From the NCBI GenBank assembly GCA_023435705.1, contig JAEYRH010000004.1, forward strand, positions 62,001-126,000: 64,000 bases of DNA, in the 5' to 3' direction. This document shows, one piece after another, positions 27,214 through 35,114 of the stretch. The notes beneath the pieces are model-generated. The model worked only from the letters and a program-made list of their open reading frames with translations. It ran no database searches and was not told the DNA's origin. The stretch's first letter is position 1, and each line of letters starts with the position of its first letter. This DNA comes from Bacillota bacterium. Lineage in GTDB: Bacteria; Bacillota; Clostridia; Christensenellales; UMGS416. The position numbers and the translations under genes were made by a program.

Positions 27214-28776
27214 CTATTCCAGATAGACGCTCTTTTGCGCCTCGATCACACCGTCGGAATAGACGAAGTCTCCGTAGGCTGCGAAGAAGTAATTCTCCGG
27301 CTGGATCGCGCCGGACCTTGGCGGCGTGTTGCCGAAGGACATGCCCACGTCATGCACACGCTTCAGATCCATCAGGAAAAGCAGCGTGTTGCCGGTGTCG
27401 CCTCGCATGGAGCGGTGCTGCTCGATCACGCTGACGATATAGATGCCTTCCTTGACCTTGATGTAGGTGGTGGGTTCGTCGTAGGGGAAGCGCTCCATCT
27501 CTTCGCGCTCCTCGGGGGTGATCACCCTTAAGGCCATGCGGGTGCCCGGCAGGAACGTCGCGCGGATGTAGTTGGGGCTGTAGTAGACGTGCACAATGGA
27601 CATGTCGGGGCCGTAGTTCCAGTTGATGCGCTTGCCCACGAGATCGGTGGTGTAGCCGTGGCGCTTGGTGGGCAGCGGGTAACCGGGCATGTCGATGGCC
27701 CCGAAGTCGAACTCGCTTTTCACGAGATAGGGATATTTCTCGCTGAAGCCGGTGCTGGTGCGCACAAAGGTGACAAGCCTCTGCTCCAGGTCCATGATCA
27801 GGGAAAGGTTGGTACGCGGCGAGAAGTTGCTGAGCTCGAACTTCACAAAATAGGTGAGCTCGTCAATCTTCAGGCACTCATAGTTTTCCCGGCGGATGTT
27901 GCCGTCGGAGAACTTGGACCACTCCAGCGAGGTGCCGGTGAGGAAGTTGACATAATAGTCGTCTTCCTTGTCCATCACCAGTTTGAACTGCTTTCCGGCC
28001 AGCTCAAAAATGAGCGGAGGGGTGTAGCGCGAGAGGCCGTAGAACTCCGGCTTCTTTTTAAAGATGCCGTAGTAATTGTCGTCCTTCTTCGGCGGGGCTG
28101 CCGGTTCGGCGGGTTTTTCCTCGGCCTTGGGCTGCTCCGGCTTGCTGTCGGACACGGCGGTGAAGCGGCGGCGCTCATGAAACTTGTTTTCAATCTCATC
28201 CACCATCGCCACCGCATAGTCCTCATAGCTGATGTAGCTTTCGTTGGAGGCATTGGTGATCACAAAGTCGCTGCCCACGGTGTATTTGCCGGTGCGCATC
28301 CCCTTGGGGTCAAACATCAGCGCCGGAGAGAAGTACGTCCAGTTGATCTTGCTTTCCTGCAGCATCGCAAAGGCCTTCGCCATATCGGTCGGCGCGGTGC
28401 GCCATTTCTCCGGGATGCTCTCCATCAGCAGGTGCTTCTTCTGCGGGTCGGTGAAAAGGCTCGCGGCCCCGCCCACCATCATCAAACGGGTGTTTGGCAG
28501 GCGCTTGAGCACGCCGATCAAATGGTCCATCGCCTTCTGGTAAATGTTTTCTTGCTCCGCGCTGGGCAGGTTCACCGCGCAAACCAGCGCGTCCAGGCTC
28601 TCCACATCGCCCTCGTCCATGTCAAACAGGTTGCGTTCCTTGACCTTGGCAAACCCCATGTCTGCCACCTTCTGCTTGTTTCGCACAAATGCGACCACAT
28701 CATGACCGCGCAGCATCGCTTCCTTGGAGATAAGGCTGCCGGCCTTGCCGTTGGCACCGATCACGCCGATTTTCAT
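27214..28776 (-). CDS. NAD(P)-binding reductase-like domain fused to MoaF-like domains
   Basis: 520 residues in three parts. Residues 1-207 are an atypical short-chain dehydrogenase/BVR-B-like NAD(P)-binding domain (GxxGxxG in MKIGVIGANGKAGS; NWTYFSPALMF; RTGKYTVG; SYISYEDYAVAMVDE). Residues 208-235 are a Pro/Glu/Lys linker. Residues about 255-365 and 372-520 match the N- and C-terminal calycin-like domains of MoaF (LAGKQFKLVMD; DLVGKRINWNYG). MoaF is linked by name to molybdopterin, but its role is obscure and no moa genes are here. The protein lies between a PPOX-type flavoprotein and three GH95-like enzymes. A second fusion occurs at 35115. A reductase acting on a small hydrophobic or aromatic ligand is my inference. 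Confidence 0.7.
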   Translation of the reverse strand: MKIGVIGANGKAGSLISKEAMLRGHDVVAFVRNKQKVADMGFAKVKERNLFDMDEGDVESLDALVCAVNLPSAEQENIYQKAMDHLIGVLKRLPNTRLMMVGGAASLFTDPQKKHLLMESIPEKWRTAPTDMAKAFAMLQESKINWTYFSPALMFDPKGMRTGKYTVGSDFVITNASNESYISYEDYAVAMVDEIENKFHERRRFTAVSDSKPEQPKAEEKPAEPAAPPKKDDNYYGIFKKKPEFYGLSRYTPPLIFELAGKQFKLVMDKEDDYYVNFLTGTSLEWSKFSDGNIRRENYECLKIDELTYFVKFELSNFSPRTNLSLIMDLEQRLVTFVRTSTGFSEKYPYLVKSEFDFGAIDMPGYPLPTKRHGYTTDLVGKRINWNYGPDMSIVHVYYSPNYIRATFLPGTRMALRVITPEEREEMERFPYDEPTTYIKVKEGIYIVSVIEQHRSMRGDTGNTLLFLMDLKRVHDVGMSFGNTPPRSGAIQPENYFFAAYGDFVYSDGVIEAQKSVYLE

Positions 28777-28805
28777 CGCTCTTTGCCTCCTCTATTTGGT
28801 TGAAC

Positions 28806-29213
28806 CTAAAACTTCACCACATGGGGCGGCTCTTTGCCGCCGGAGGTCTCAAGCACGGCCTCACCCTTTTCGATGTAGAACACCTCAAAAATGGGATTGT
28901 CCGGGCTCTTGTAGAGGTTCTTGACGCCGGGCATTGCCTCCATCACCTTCTGCTTGGCCAAAAGGCTGTCGTCAAACACCACATGGCCGCTCAAGCGCAG
29001 TGACTGCGAAAAATCAGCCCTTGTATAGAGCACTTCGGCATAGGGCGTGGCTTTGAGCTGGGCGCTCACTTTCTTGGTGCTGTTGGTGCAATACCAGAAC
29101 TTGCCGTCTTCATAGTAGCCGAAGCCAAAGGCGCGCACGCGGGGCTGGCTGCCCTCCACCGTGGCGAAGTAGCCCACCCGTGTTTCCTTGATGAAGTCCA
29201 GAATCTTCTGCAT
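28806..29213 (-). CDS. Pyridoxamine 5'-phosphate oxidase-like (PPOX) flavoprotein
   Basis: 135 residues with the split-barrel FMN-binding fold: KETRVGYFATVEGSQPRVRAFGF at the N-terminus, then YEDGKFWYCTNSTKKVSAQLKATPYAEVLY. Small members of this family bind FMN or F420 and act as oxidoreductases or flavin-binding proteins; true PNPOx activity is unlikely at this size. ATG 29213 is preceded by CAGGAGG. It lies between the CE1 esterase and the NAD(P)-binding/MoaF fusion with short gaps (50 and 29 bases), so the three are probably one operon and may form a redox set. Confidence 0.85.
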   Translation of the reverse strand: MQKILDFIKETRVGYFATVEGSQPRVRAFGFGYYEDGKFWYCTNSTKKVSAQLKATPYAEVLYTRADFSQSLRLSGHVVFDDSLLAKQKVMEAMPGVKNLYKSPDNPIFEVFYIEKGEAVLETSGGKEPPHVVKF

Positions 29214-29263
29214 GGGAATGCCTCCTGTTGATTGCTTTTATCTGTTTCTCTTTCGTCGTTGAA

Positions 29264-30418
29264 TCAATCCGCGAACAGCAGCTTGAGCATCTCGCGGGCG
29301 GCGTAGCGCCACACATCCCACTCGTGATAACCGGGGCAGGAGTGGAACACGTTGCGCACACCCTTCTGCCTGAGCTCCGCAAGCTCGGCCTCCACCCTGC
29401 CGCACATGGGCTGCTCCTGCTGGCCGGCCGACACGAACAACAGCCGGAATGCTTCGTTGCACTTCTCAGGGTCATCAAACAATGCGGTGAGGTCAAAGCC
29501 GTCGCCCTTTTTGGTGAAGCCGCCGCTGAAAATGCCCATGTTTGCAAACACATCCAGGTGCTTCATCGCGGACACATTGGCCTGCATGCCGCCCATGGAA
29601 AGCCCCGCCACAGCCCGGTTCCAGCGGTCCGCCAGCGTGCGGTAGCGGCTGTCAATGAAGGGCACGGCATCCTGCACGAGGAAGTCGTCAAAGCCGCCGG
29701 TGCCGCGGTTGTCTGACCCGTCGGGCTTGAAGGCATAGCCGCTGTTCATCACGATCAGCATTTCCCTGCACTGGCCCTGGGCCAAAAGGTTATCCATGAT
29801 GTAGTTGATCTTGCCGTGCCACACCCAGCCGGTTTCGTCCTCACCGCCGCCATGCTGCAAGTAGAGCACCGGGTAGCGCTTGGAGGGGTCGTCATCATAA
29901 CCCGGAGGGGTGTAGACATAGCAGGCGTGGGTGCGGCCGGTGTAGCTGCTTTTAAACAGCTCCATGCGCACCGCGCCGTGGGGCACATCCTGCAGCAGGA
30001 AGAACTCCCCGTCCTCCCCCGGCACATCGATGAAGTTGATCGTCTCAAAGCAGCCGTAGCCAAACAGCCCCTGGTTGTTCACGGTCTGCACGCCGTCCAC
30101 GACATAGCGGTGGTAGTGGAACCCGGGCGCGATGTCATGGGCCACCACCTGCCAGTTGCCGTCACCGACCGGCTGCAGGTCATACTTCTGCGGCATGGAG
30201 CCGCCGAGCCCCTCCACACGGACCGACTTGGCGTCCGGCGCATGGAAGTTGAACTCCACCGAGCCATCCTCAAGCAGGCGGGTGCCGGGCTTCACATCAA
30301 AGTAATGGATGCTGACTTCGCCATTTTCCTTTCGGTCAAACTTGGGCCTCTTGTTGAATGGGTCAAAAAACAAGGCATGCTGGACCAAAGCCTGGTTTTC
30401 CGAAAATCCCTTCTTCAT
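29264..30418 (-). CDS. CE1-type esterase with N-terminal E-set domain
   Basis: 384 residues. Residues about 35-130 resemble the CBM48/E-set module found before many CE1 enzymes (GSVEFNFHAPDAKSVRVEG). Residues about 145-384 are an esterase D-like alpha/beta hydrolase: YPVLYLQHGGGEDETGW, nucleophile elbow GLSMGG (Ser274) and a terminal GYHEWDVWR with the catalytic His. This layout is that of bacterial feruloyl/acetyl-xylan-type esterases. No signal peptide, so it would act on imported oligosaccharides. ATG 30418 follows AAAGGAGG. First gene of the minus-strand series to 19800; operator site B lies in its upstream region. Confidence 0.87.
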   Translation of the reverse strand: MKKGFSENQALVQHALFFDPFNKRPKFDRKENGEVSIHYFDVKPGTRLLEDGSVEFNFHAPDAKSVRVEGLGGSMPQKYDLQPVGDGNWQVVAHDIAPGFHYHRYVVDGVQTVNNQGLFGYGCFETINFIDVPGEDGEFFLLQDVPHGAVRMELFKSSYTGRTHACYVYTPPGYDDDPSKRYPVLYLQHGGGEDETGWVWHGKINYIMDNLLAQGQCREMLIVMNSGYAFKPDGSDNRGTGGFDDFLVQDAVPFIDSRYRTLADRWNRAVAGLSMGGMQANVSAMKHLDVFANMGIFSGGFTKKGDGFDLTALFDDPEKCNEAFRLLFVSAGQQEQPMCGRVEAELAELRQKGVRNVFHSCPGYHEWDVWRYAAREMLKLLFAD

Positions 30419-30529
30419 GCGAAAACCTCCTTTATGACACTGTTATCCATATGCAAACACAATACATGGGCTGCCTTCTATCAGCGAAATGGTTTCTCTC
30501 AAAACATTGAAAAGAGTGCCTTCGATCTA

Positions 30530-30558
30530 TTGATTAGTATTCTAACACGCTGTATATA
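30530..30558 (+). promoter_or_regulatory. Promoter of the NTF2-like gene with operator site B
   Basis: TTGATT (30530-30535) and TATATA (30553-30558) are 17 bases apart. GATTAG-TATT-CTAACA (30532-30547), a 9-of-10 match to ATTAG-N4-CTAAT, fills the -35/spacer. The region is shared with the divergent CE1 operon. Confidence 0.55.
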
Positions 30559-30624
30559 AAAAAACAAGCATGTTGGTTGCAATCCATTCGGATTCAGTTA
30601 TACTCTTGCACAGGAGGTATGAAT

Positions 30625-31611
30625 ATGAACATCAGAAAAAAGGCGTGGCTGGCTGACATGTATGCCAATCCGAAGCATGTGATCCTGGCCAACTCGCCGG
30701 AGCTCAAGTTTATCAGCGCCGTGTGCGGCGGCATGACGGATGAGGCTGTCTCGCTGTTTCGCGAGAAGAAGCTCTTTGGCGGCGTGCCCCCGGTGGTGGA
30801 TGCCCCCCATGGCCGATTTGAGGGCCTGGATGGGATCCGTGCGTTTGCCGATGGTTGGCTTGGGCTCTTCCATGCCCAAAGCGCCTTTGTAACGCCTGTG
30901 GTGCAGACCCGCGCCAACGGCCGGTCTGTCACAGAGCTGGTGGCCAATTTCGTGGTGGACGGCGAAATCGAACAGGTGCCGATGTTTGTGATGGGCGACC
31001 TGCGGACTGCCTCCACGCTGGAGGAAGTGCGGATCTACTGCCACTTCACCTATGTGCCGGGGATCACCGCCTATCGCAAGCCGCTGTTTCAGTCAGCCCA
31101 CCTGGAGATGGGCGACCCGGGCCTGCTCACAGGATCTGTGCGCGAATACTACGAGGCGCTGCACCATGTGCCCAAGGCCGATGTGGACCGGATCATGGGC
31201 GCGGTGGGGCCAGACTGCAAGTTCGGCGGCTACGAGCCCTGGGGCGATGAGCCACACGATGCCGACCGGGAGGAGATCCGCCAGAAATTCGTGCGGATGT
31301 CCAGCTACATCCCCCGCTGCGTGGGCATGCGCTATGAGACAATTGTGGACGACGGCATCACCTGTGTGATCGAGTGGCAGCACATCGTCTCCGAGACCGG
31401 CCAGGCCGAGCTGGGCCGGGTGTGCCTGTCGGGCATCTCCGCCTATGAGCGCGGAGAGGACGGCCTGCTCTGCGCCATCCGCATCTCCGACTATGCCGGT
31501 TATGAGCGCACGATCGACTGGAGCAAGACACCCATTTCCAAAGAGGAGGCGCACCAGATCAACCTGGTGAAAACCTTCACGGCAGGCGTGGGCCTCAAGC
31601 CCCAATCCTGA
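30625..31611 (+). CDS. Tandem NTF2/SnoaL-like protein
   Basis: 328 residues that read as two NTF2-like (cone-fold) domains: about 20-165 (FEGLDGIRAFADGWLGLFHA, VVDGEIEQVPMFVMGDLR) and 175-315 (SVREYYEALHHVPKADVDRIMG, CVIEWQHIVSETG, ISAYERGEDG). Such domains act as small-molecule isomerases, cyclases or dehydratases (SnoaL, ketosteroid isomerase) or as non-catalytic binding proteins. ATG 30625 is 7 bases after AGGAGGT; the ATG at 30619 directly abuts the Shine-Dalgarno. It is divergent from the CE1/PPOX/MoaF-fusion operon and upstream of GH4 and further MoaF-like genes, which links it to the same putative pathway. Its activity is unknown. Confidence 0.65.
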   Translation: MNIRKKAWLADMYANPKHVILANSPELKFISAVCGGMTDEAVSLFREKKLFGGVPPVVDAPHGRFEGLDGIRAFADGWLGLFHAQSAFVTPVVQTRANGRSVTELVANFVVDGEIEQVPMFVMGDLRTASTLEEVRIYCHFTYVPGITAYRKPLFQSAHLEMGDPGLLTGSVREYYEALHHVPKADVDRIMGAVGPDCKFGGYEPWGDEPHDADREEIRQKFVRMSSYIPRCVGMRYETIVDDGITCVIEWQHIVSETGQAELGRVCLSGISAYERGEDGLLCAIRISDYAGYERTIDWSKTPISKEEAHQINLVKTFTAGVGLKPQS

Positions 31612-31623
31612 AACAAGGAAACC

Positions 31624-31664
31624 GGTCCGGCGTGGGCTTCTCGGATGCCTCGCCGGGCCTTTTC
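31624..31664 (+). terminator. Intrinsic terminator after the NTF2-like gene
   Basis: GGTCCGGCG (31624-31632) pairs with CGCCGGGCC (31651-31659) and is followed by TTTTCT. Confidence 0.65.
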
Positions 31665-31800
31665 TATACAACAGGTATACATTGTTCTCCACATTGAAAC
31701 ATTCTATCACGAGTTGCCCCCGATATTTTGCACCAAATTTCAGGATGCCGGGGTTCACCGGGAAAATATCGTCATGTTACAGATACCTGTTCCATAATAC

Positions 31801-31829
31801 TTGTATAGCATATATCGCTAATCTATAAT
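31801..31829 (+). promoter_or_regulatory. Promoter of the GH4 gene
   Basis: TTGTAT (31801-31806), 17-base spacer, TATAAT (31824-31829). Confidence 0.65.
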
Positions 31830-31880
31830 CATTGATTGGAAACAGCAATTGGTCCCAACTGGATGGAGGAGGTACGTTTT

Positions 31881-33200
31881 ATGAGGAAAAAGATCGCGTT
31901 CATCGGGTCCGGCAGCTTCATCTTCACAAGAAGCCTGGTCCGCGATGTATTGACCTTTCCGGCTTTCACCGATTGTGAATTTGCGCTGATGGACATCGAT
32001 GAAAACAACCTGGAGCTTTCAAGGCTTGCGGTGGAAAAGATCGTTCGCGAGGGCAACTACCCGGCGATCGTCACCGCTACCACCAACCGCGCCGAAGCGC
32101 TGACGGGTGCCGACGGCGTGCTCACGACAATCCAGGTGGGCGGCAGAGAAGCCTCCATGATCGATGTGTCCATCCCGCTGGAATATGGCGTGTCCTTCGC
32201 CATCGGCGACACCCGCGGCCCGGCTGGCATCTTCCGCTTCCTGCGCACGCTGCCGCCCATGCTCGAAATCCTGCATGACATTGAGAAATACTGCCCCGAC
32301 GCCATCTTCCTGAACTACACCAACCCGATGGCGATGCTCTGCCGCGCGATGCAGGGTGTTTCCAAGGTGCGGCTGAGCGGCCTGTGCCACAGCGTGCAGG
32401 AGACCTCGATGATGCTGGCCCGCTGGATCGGCGCGCCGCTGGATGAGATCACCTACACCTGCGCGGGCATCAACCACCAGGCCCACTATCTGGAATTCAA
32501 CTGGAACGGCAAAGATGCCTACCCGCTGATCCGCAAGGCCATCACCGAGCGGCCCGAGGTGCTGCAGGAGGAGCCGGTGCGTAACGAGATGTTTATGCGC
32601 CTGGGTTATTACGTGACCGAATCCAGCTGGCACAACTCCGAATACAACTACTGGTTCCGCAAGAGGCCGGACCTGCGCGAGAAGTTCAATCTCACCCGCG
32701 ACATTCTGTCTTTGATCAAGGAGTGGGAGAAGTCCGGCGACCACGGCGAGAGCCGCAGAGTATCCGAATTCAAAAAGTGGATGGACAGCCCGGTGGACCT
32801 GAAGCGCGGCCATGAGTACGCGGCCTGCATCTTCAACGCGGTGTTCGGCGACAACACGCTGTTTGAGTTCAACGGCAATGTGCAAAACTTCGGCCTGATT
32901 GACAACCTGCCCACCGGCTGCTGCGTGGAAGTGCCTGTGCTGGCCTCGAAGAAGGGGTTGAGCCCCATCCGCGTGGGCAAGCTGCCGCCGCAGCTGGCAA
33001 TCCTGAATCAGGTGAACGCCGCCTGCGAAGAGCTGGCAGTGGAAGCCGCCTTCGACGGCGACCCGCAGAAGATCTATCATGCCTGCCTCTATGACCCGCT
33101 GACCGCCTCTGTGTGCTCCATGCAGGAGATCCAGGAGATGGTGGACAAACTCTTTGCAGCCCAGGCCCAATGGCTGCCGCAGTTCAAGCACAAGAACTGA
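31881..33200 (+). CDS. GH4 alpha-galactosidase/alpha-galacturonidase (MelA/LplD type)
   Basis: 439 residues with the GH4 Rossmann start KIAFIGSGSFIFTRSLVRDV for NAD+, the NYTNPM segment and the metal-site motif GLCHSVQ (CHSV class, typical of alpha-galactosidase or alpha-galacturonidase rather than phospho-glycosidases). GINHQAHYL supplies further active-site residues. GH4 enzymes use NAD+ and Mn2+ with a transient oxidation at C3. ATG 31881 is preceded by GGAGGAGGT. In B. subtilis a related gene (lplD) belongs to an lplABCD importer cluster, and an lplABC-like importer lies here at 36729-40351, which favours a uronide or galactoside substrate. Confidence 0.9.
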   Translation: MRKKIAFIGSGSFIFTRSLVRDVLTFPAFTDCEFALMDIDENNLELSRLAVEKIVREGNYPAIVTATTNRAEALTGADGVLTTIQVGGREASMIDVSIPLEYGVSFAIGDTRGPAGIFRFLRTLPPMLEILHDIEKYCPDAIFLNYTNPMAMLCRAMQGVSKVRLSGLCHSVQETSMMLARWIGAPLDEITYTCAGINHQAHYLEFNWNGKDAYPLIRKAITERPEVLQEEPVRNEMFMRLGYYVTESSWHNSEYNYWFRKRPDLREKFNLTRDILSLIKEWEKSGDHGESRRVSEFKKWMDSPVDLKRGHEYAACIFNAVFGDNTLFEFNGNVQNFGLIDNLPTGCCVEVPVLASKKGLSPIRVGKLPPQLAILNQVNAACEELAVEAAFDGDPQKIYHACLYDPLTASVCSMQEIQEMVDKLFAAQAQWLPQFKHKN

Positions 33201-33225
33201 TCACTACGCTCAACAATCAGAAAAC

Positions 33226-33259
33226 GGGGGGTTTCGGGAAACCGGAGCCCTCCTTTTTT
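33226..33259 (+). terminator. Possible terminator after the GH4 gene
   Basis: A G-rich/C-rich hairpin (GGTTTC/GAAACC core) is followed by a run of seven T's. Pairing of the outer arms is imperfect. Confidence 0.4.
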
Positions 33260-33295
33260 CACCCCATTATCGGAGCTGAACCCTTTCTGTTTGGC

Positions 33296-33323
33296 TTGAA
33301 ATCCATTGAATTAGATGTATAAT
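33296..33323 (+). promoter_or_regulatory. Promoter of the MoaF-like operon
   Basis: TTGAAA (33296-33301), 16 bases, TATAAT (33318-33323). The start site falls near 33330, which rules out the upstream ATG at 33326. AATTAG-ATGT-ATAATT here (33309-33324) differs from the four-site operator at one core base. Confidence 0.55.
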
Positions 33324-33355
33324 TAATGATATTGACGGGAAAGCGAGGCAGCGGA

Positions 33356-34210
33356 ATGAAAGAACGGGTGTTTGAGAGCAACGCCAAATATGTGAGCAAA
33401 TTCAACCATGAGCTGGCAGGTAAGACCTTCCATCTGGTGATGGACAATGGGCGGGAGTATGTGGCCAGTTTTATCAGCGGCGAGATCGTGCTCTGGGCTG
33501 AGCAAGGAGACCCTTTCCGCTGGGAGAAATACCAATGCCTCAAATCGGACGACACCACCTATCTGGTCGTGATGGAGCTCTACGGCCAGCCGCTGCGCAC
33601 CTGCCGCACACTGGTGCTGGACCTGGAGCAAAGCCTGGTTACGATGCATGTGGCAAGGCAGGGTGGCATCCCCCACCGGCCCAGGATGGTGGAAGTGGAA
33701 ATCATTTTCGGCGCGCTCCGGCAGCCTGGCCAGCCATTGCCCATCAAGCGGCACGGTTACTCCGCAGACCTGGTGGGCAAGAAGATCAACTGGACCTATT
33801 CCTCCGGGTTTGTAAACACCCACATCTACATCAGCGAAATGTATTACCGCGCCTGGGCCGTGCAGCGGCCGCCACTGCCGGCAAACGAGACACCGGATGA
33901 GGCTGCGAAGCGCAAGGCCGGCGAGGAGCGGGAAAAGATGTGGCTTTATGAGGAGCCCTTCCGCTGTGTGAAGATTAAGGATGGCTGTTACCTGTGCAGC
34001 GGCATTGAGGAAAACATGAACAAGCTGGACAACCAAATCGGCGGCAACAACCTGCTGTTTTTGAGCAACATGAAGGATGGGTTTGACGTCGGCCGCACGT
34101 TCTGCCTGAATGGGCAGCAGCAGCCGGAGAGCGGCATGTTCCGCTCCTTCGGGGAGTTTGCGGAAGTGGAGTTGGAAGTGGAGCATTTGCCCAGCCCTTA
34201 CCGGGTGTGA
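33356..34210 (+). CDS. Free-standing MoaF-like protein 1
   Basis: 284 residues made of two calycin-like MoaF domains: about 15-135 (LAGKTFHLVMDNGREYVASF; YQCLKSDDTTYLVVMEL; TLVLDLEQSLVTM) and about 145-275 (HGYSADLVGKKINWTYSSGF; NTHIYISEMYYRAW; CVKIKDGCYLCSGIEENMN). It is the single-protein form of the C-terminal halves of the fusions at 27214 and 35115. ATG 33356 is chosen because the promoter excludes the upstream ATG; GAGG lies upstream. First gene of a three-gene operon. A ligand-binding or enzymatic role on a small hydrophobic compound is inferred from the fold only. Confidence 0.65.
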   Translation: MKERVFESNAKYVSKFNHELAGKTFHLVMDNGREYVASFISGEIVLWAEQGDPFRWEKYQCLKSDDTTYLVVMELYGQPLRTCRTLVLDLEQSLVTMHVARQGGIPHRPRMVEVEIIFGALRQPGQPLPIKRHGYSADLVGKKINWTYSSGFVNTHIYISEMYYRAWAVQRPPLPANETPDEAAKRKAGEEREKMWLYEEPFRCVKIKDGCYLCSGIEENMNKLDNQIGGNNLLFLSNMKDGFDVGRTFCLNGQQQPESGMFRSFGEFAEVELEVEHLPSPYRV

Positions 34211-34233
34211 GCGTGGAAAGCAGAGGAGCCGTG

Positions 34234-35091
34234 ATGAACAAAACAACCCCGGATCGAGACGCGATGCAGCAGCCTGAGTTGGAATATGGCCTGGCCGGTC
34301 AAACCTTCCGCCTGATGATGGACAACGGCCGGGAATACACTGCAACCTTCCTCACCGGCGAGATCGTGCAGTGGGCGGAGCTGGGTGAGCCGCTCCGCTG
34401 GGAGAGCTACCGGTGCCTGAAGTCAGATGACAACACCTGGTTTGTGGTGATGGAGCTGTTTGGCGCGGAGCTGCGCACCTGCCGCACGCTGGTGCTGGAT
34501 CTGGAGCAGAGCCTGGTCACGATGCATGTGGCAAGGCAGGGCGGCATCCCCCACCGGCCAAGAATGGTGGAAGTGGAGATCATTTTTGGCGCCATCAAGC
34601 TGCCAGGGCAGATGCCGCCGGTCAAGCGGCATTGCTACACCGCCGACCTGGCAGGTAAAAAGGTGACCTGGACATACAGCAACGGCTTCATCAACACCCA
34701 CATCTATGTGAGCGAGCACTATTGCCGGGCTTGGGCCGTGCAGCGGCCCCCGCTGCCTCCGGACATCACCCCCGAGCGGCTTTGGAGGCTCAAGACCAAT
34801 GAGGAACGCGAGAAGTTGTGGTTCTACGAAGAGCCGCTCAGCTGCGTGAAGATCAAGGACGGCTGCTACCTGTGCAGCTTCATTGAGGAAAACATGAACA
34901 AGCTGGACAACCGCATCGGCGGCAACAACCTGGTGATCCTGAGCAACATGGCAAAGGGCTTTGACGTGGGCCGGTCCTTCAAAATGACCGACGACGACAA
35001 CCAGCCCCAAAGCCGCATGATGATCGCCCATGGCCATTATTCCGACGAGCCAACCCCGGTGGATGATCTGCCCAGCCCTTATCGGGTTTGA
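34234..35091 (+). CDS. Free-standing MoaF-like protein 2
   Basis: 285 residues, a tandem duplicate of the preceding gene: TCRTLVLDLEQSLVTMHVAR and the following GGIPHRPRMVEVEIIFGA are shared exactly, while the ends differ. Both MoaF-type domains are complete. ATG 34234 follows GAGGAG; an upstream GTG at 34207 overlapping the previous stop is less likely. The retained second copy suggests dosage or a heteromer. The same operon continues into the fusion gene at 35115. Confidence 0.65.
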   Translation: MNKTTPDRDAMQQPELEYGLAGQTFRLMMDNGREYTATFLTGEIVQWAELGEPLRWESYRCLKSDDNTWFVVMELFGAELRTCRTLVLDLEQSLVTMHVARQGGIPHRPRMVEVEIIFGAIKLPGQMPPVKRHCYTADLAGKKVTWTYSNGFINTHIYVSEHYCRAWAVQRPPLPPDITPERLWRLKTNEEREKLWFYEEPLSCVKIKDGCYLCSFIEENMNKLDNRIGGNNLVILSNMAKGFDVGRSFKMTDDDNQPQSRMMIAHGHYSDEPTPVDDLPSPYRV

Positions 35092-35114
35092 GGGCGGAAG
35101 GAAGGAAAGATCAT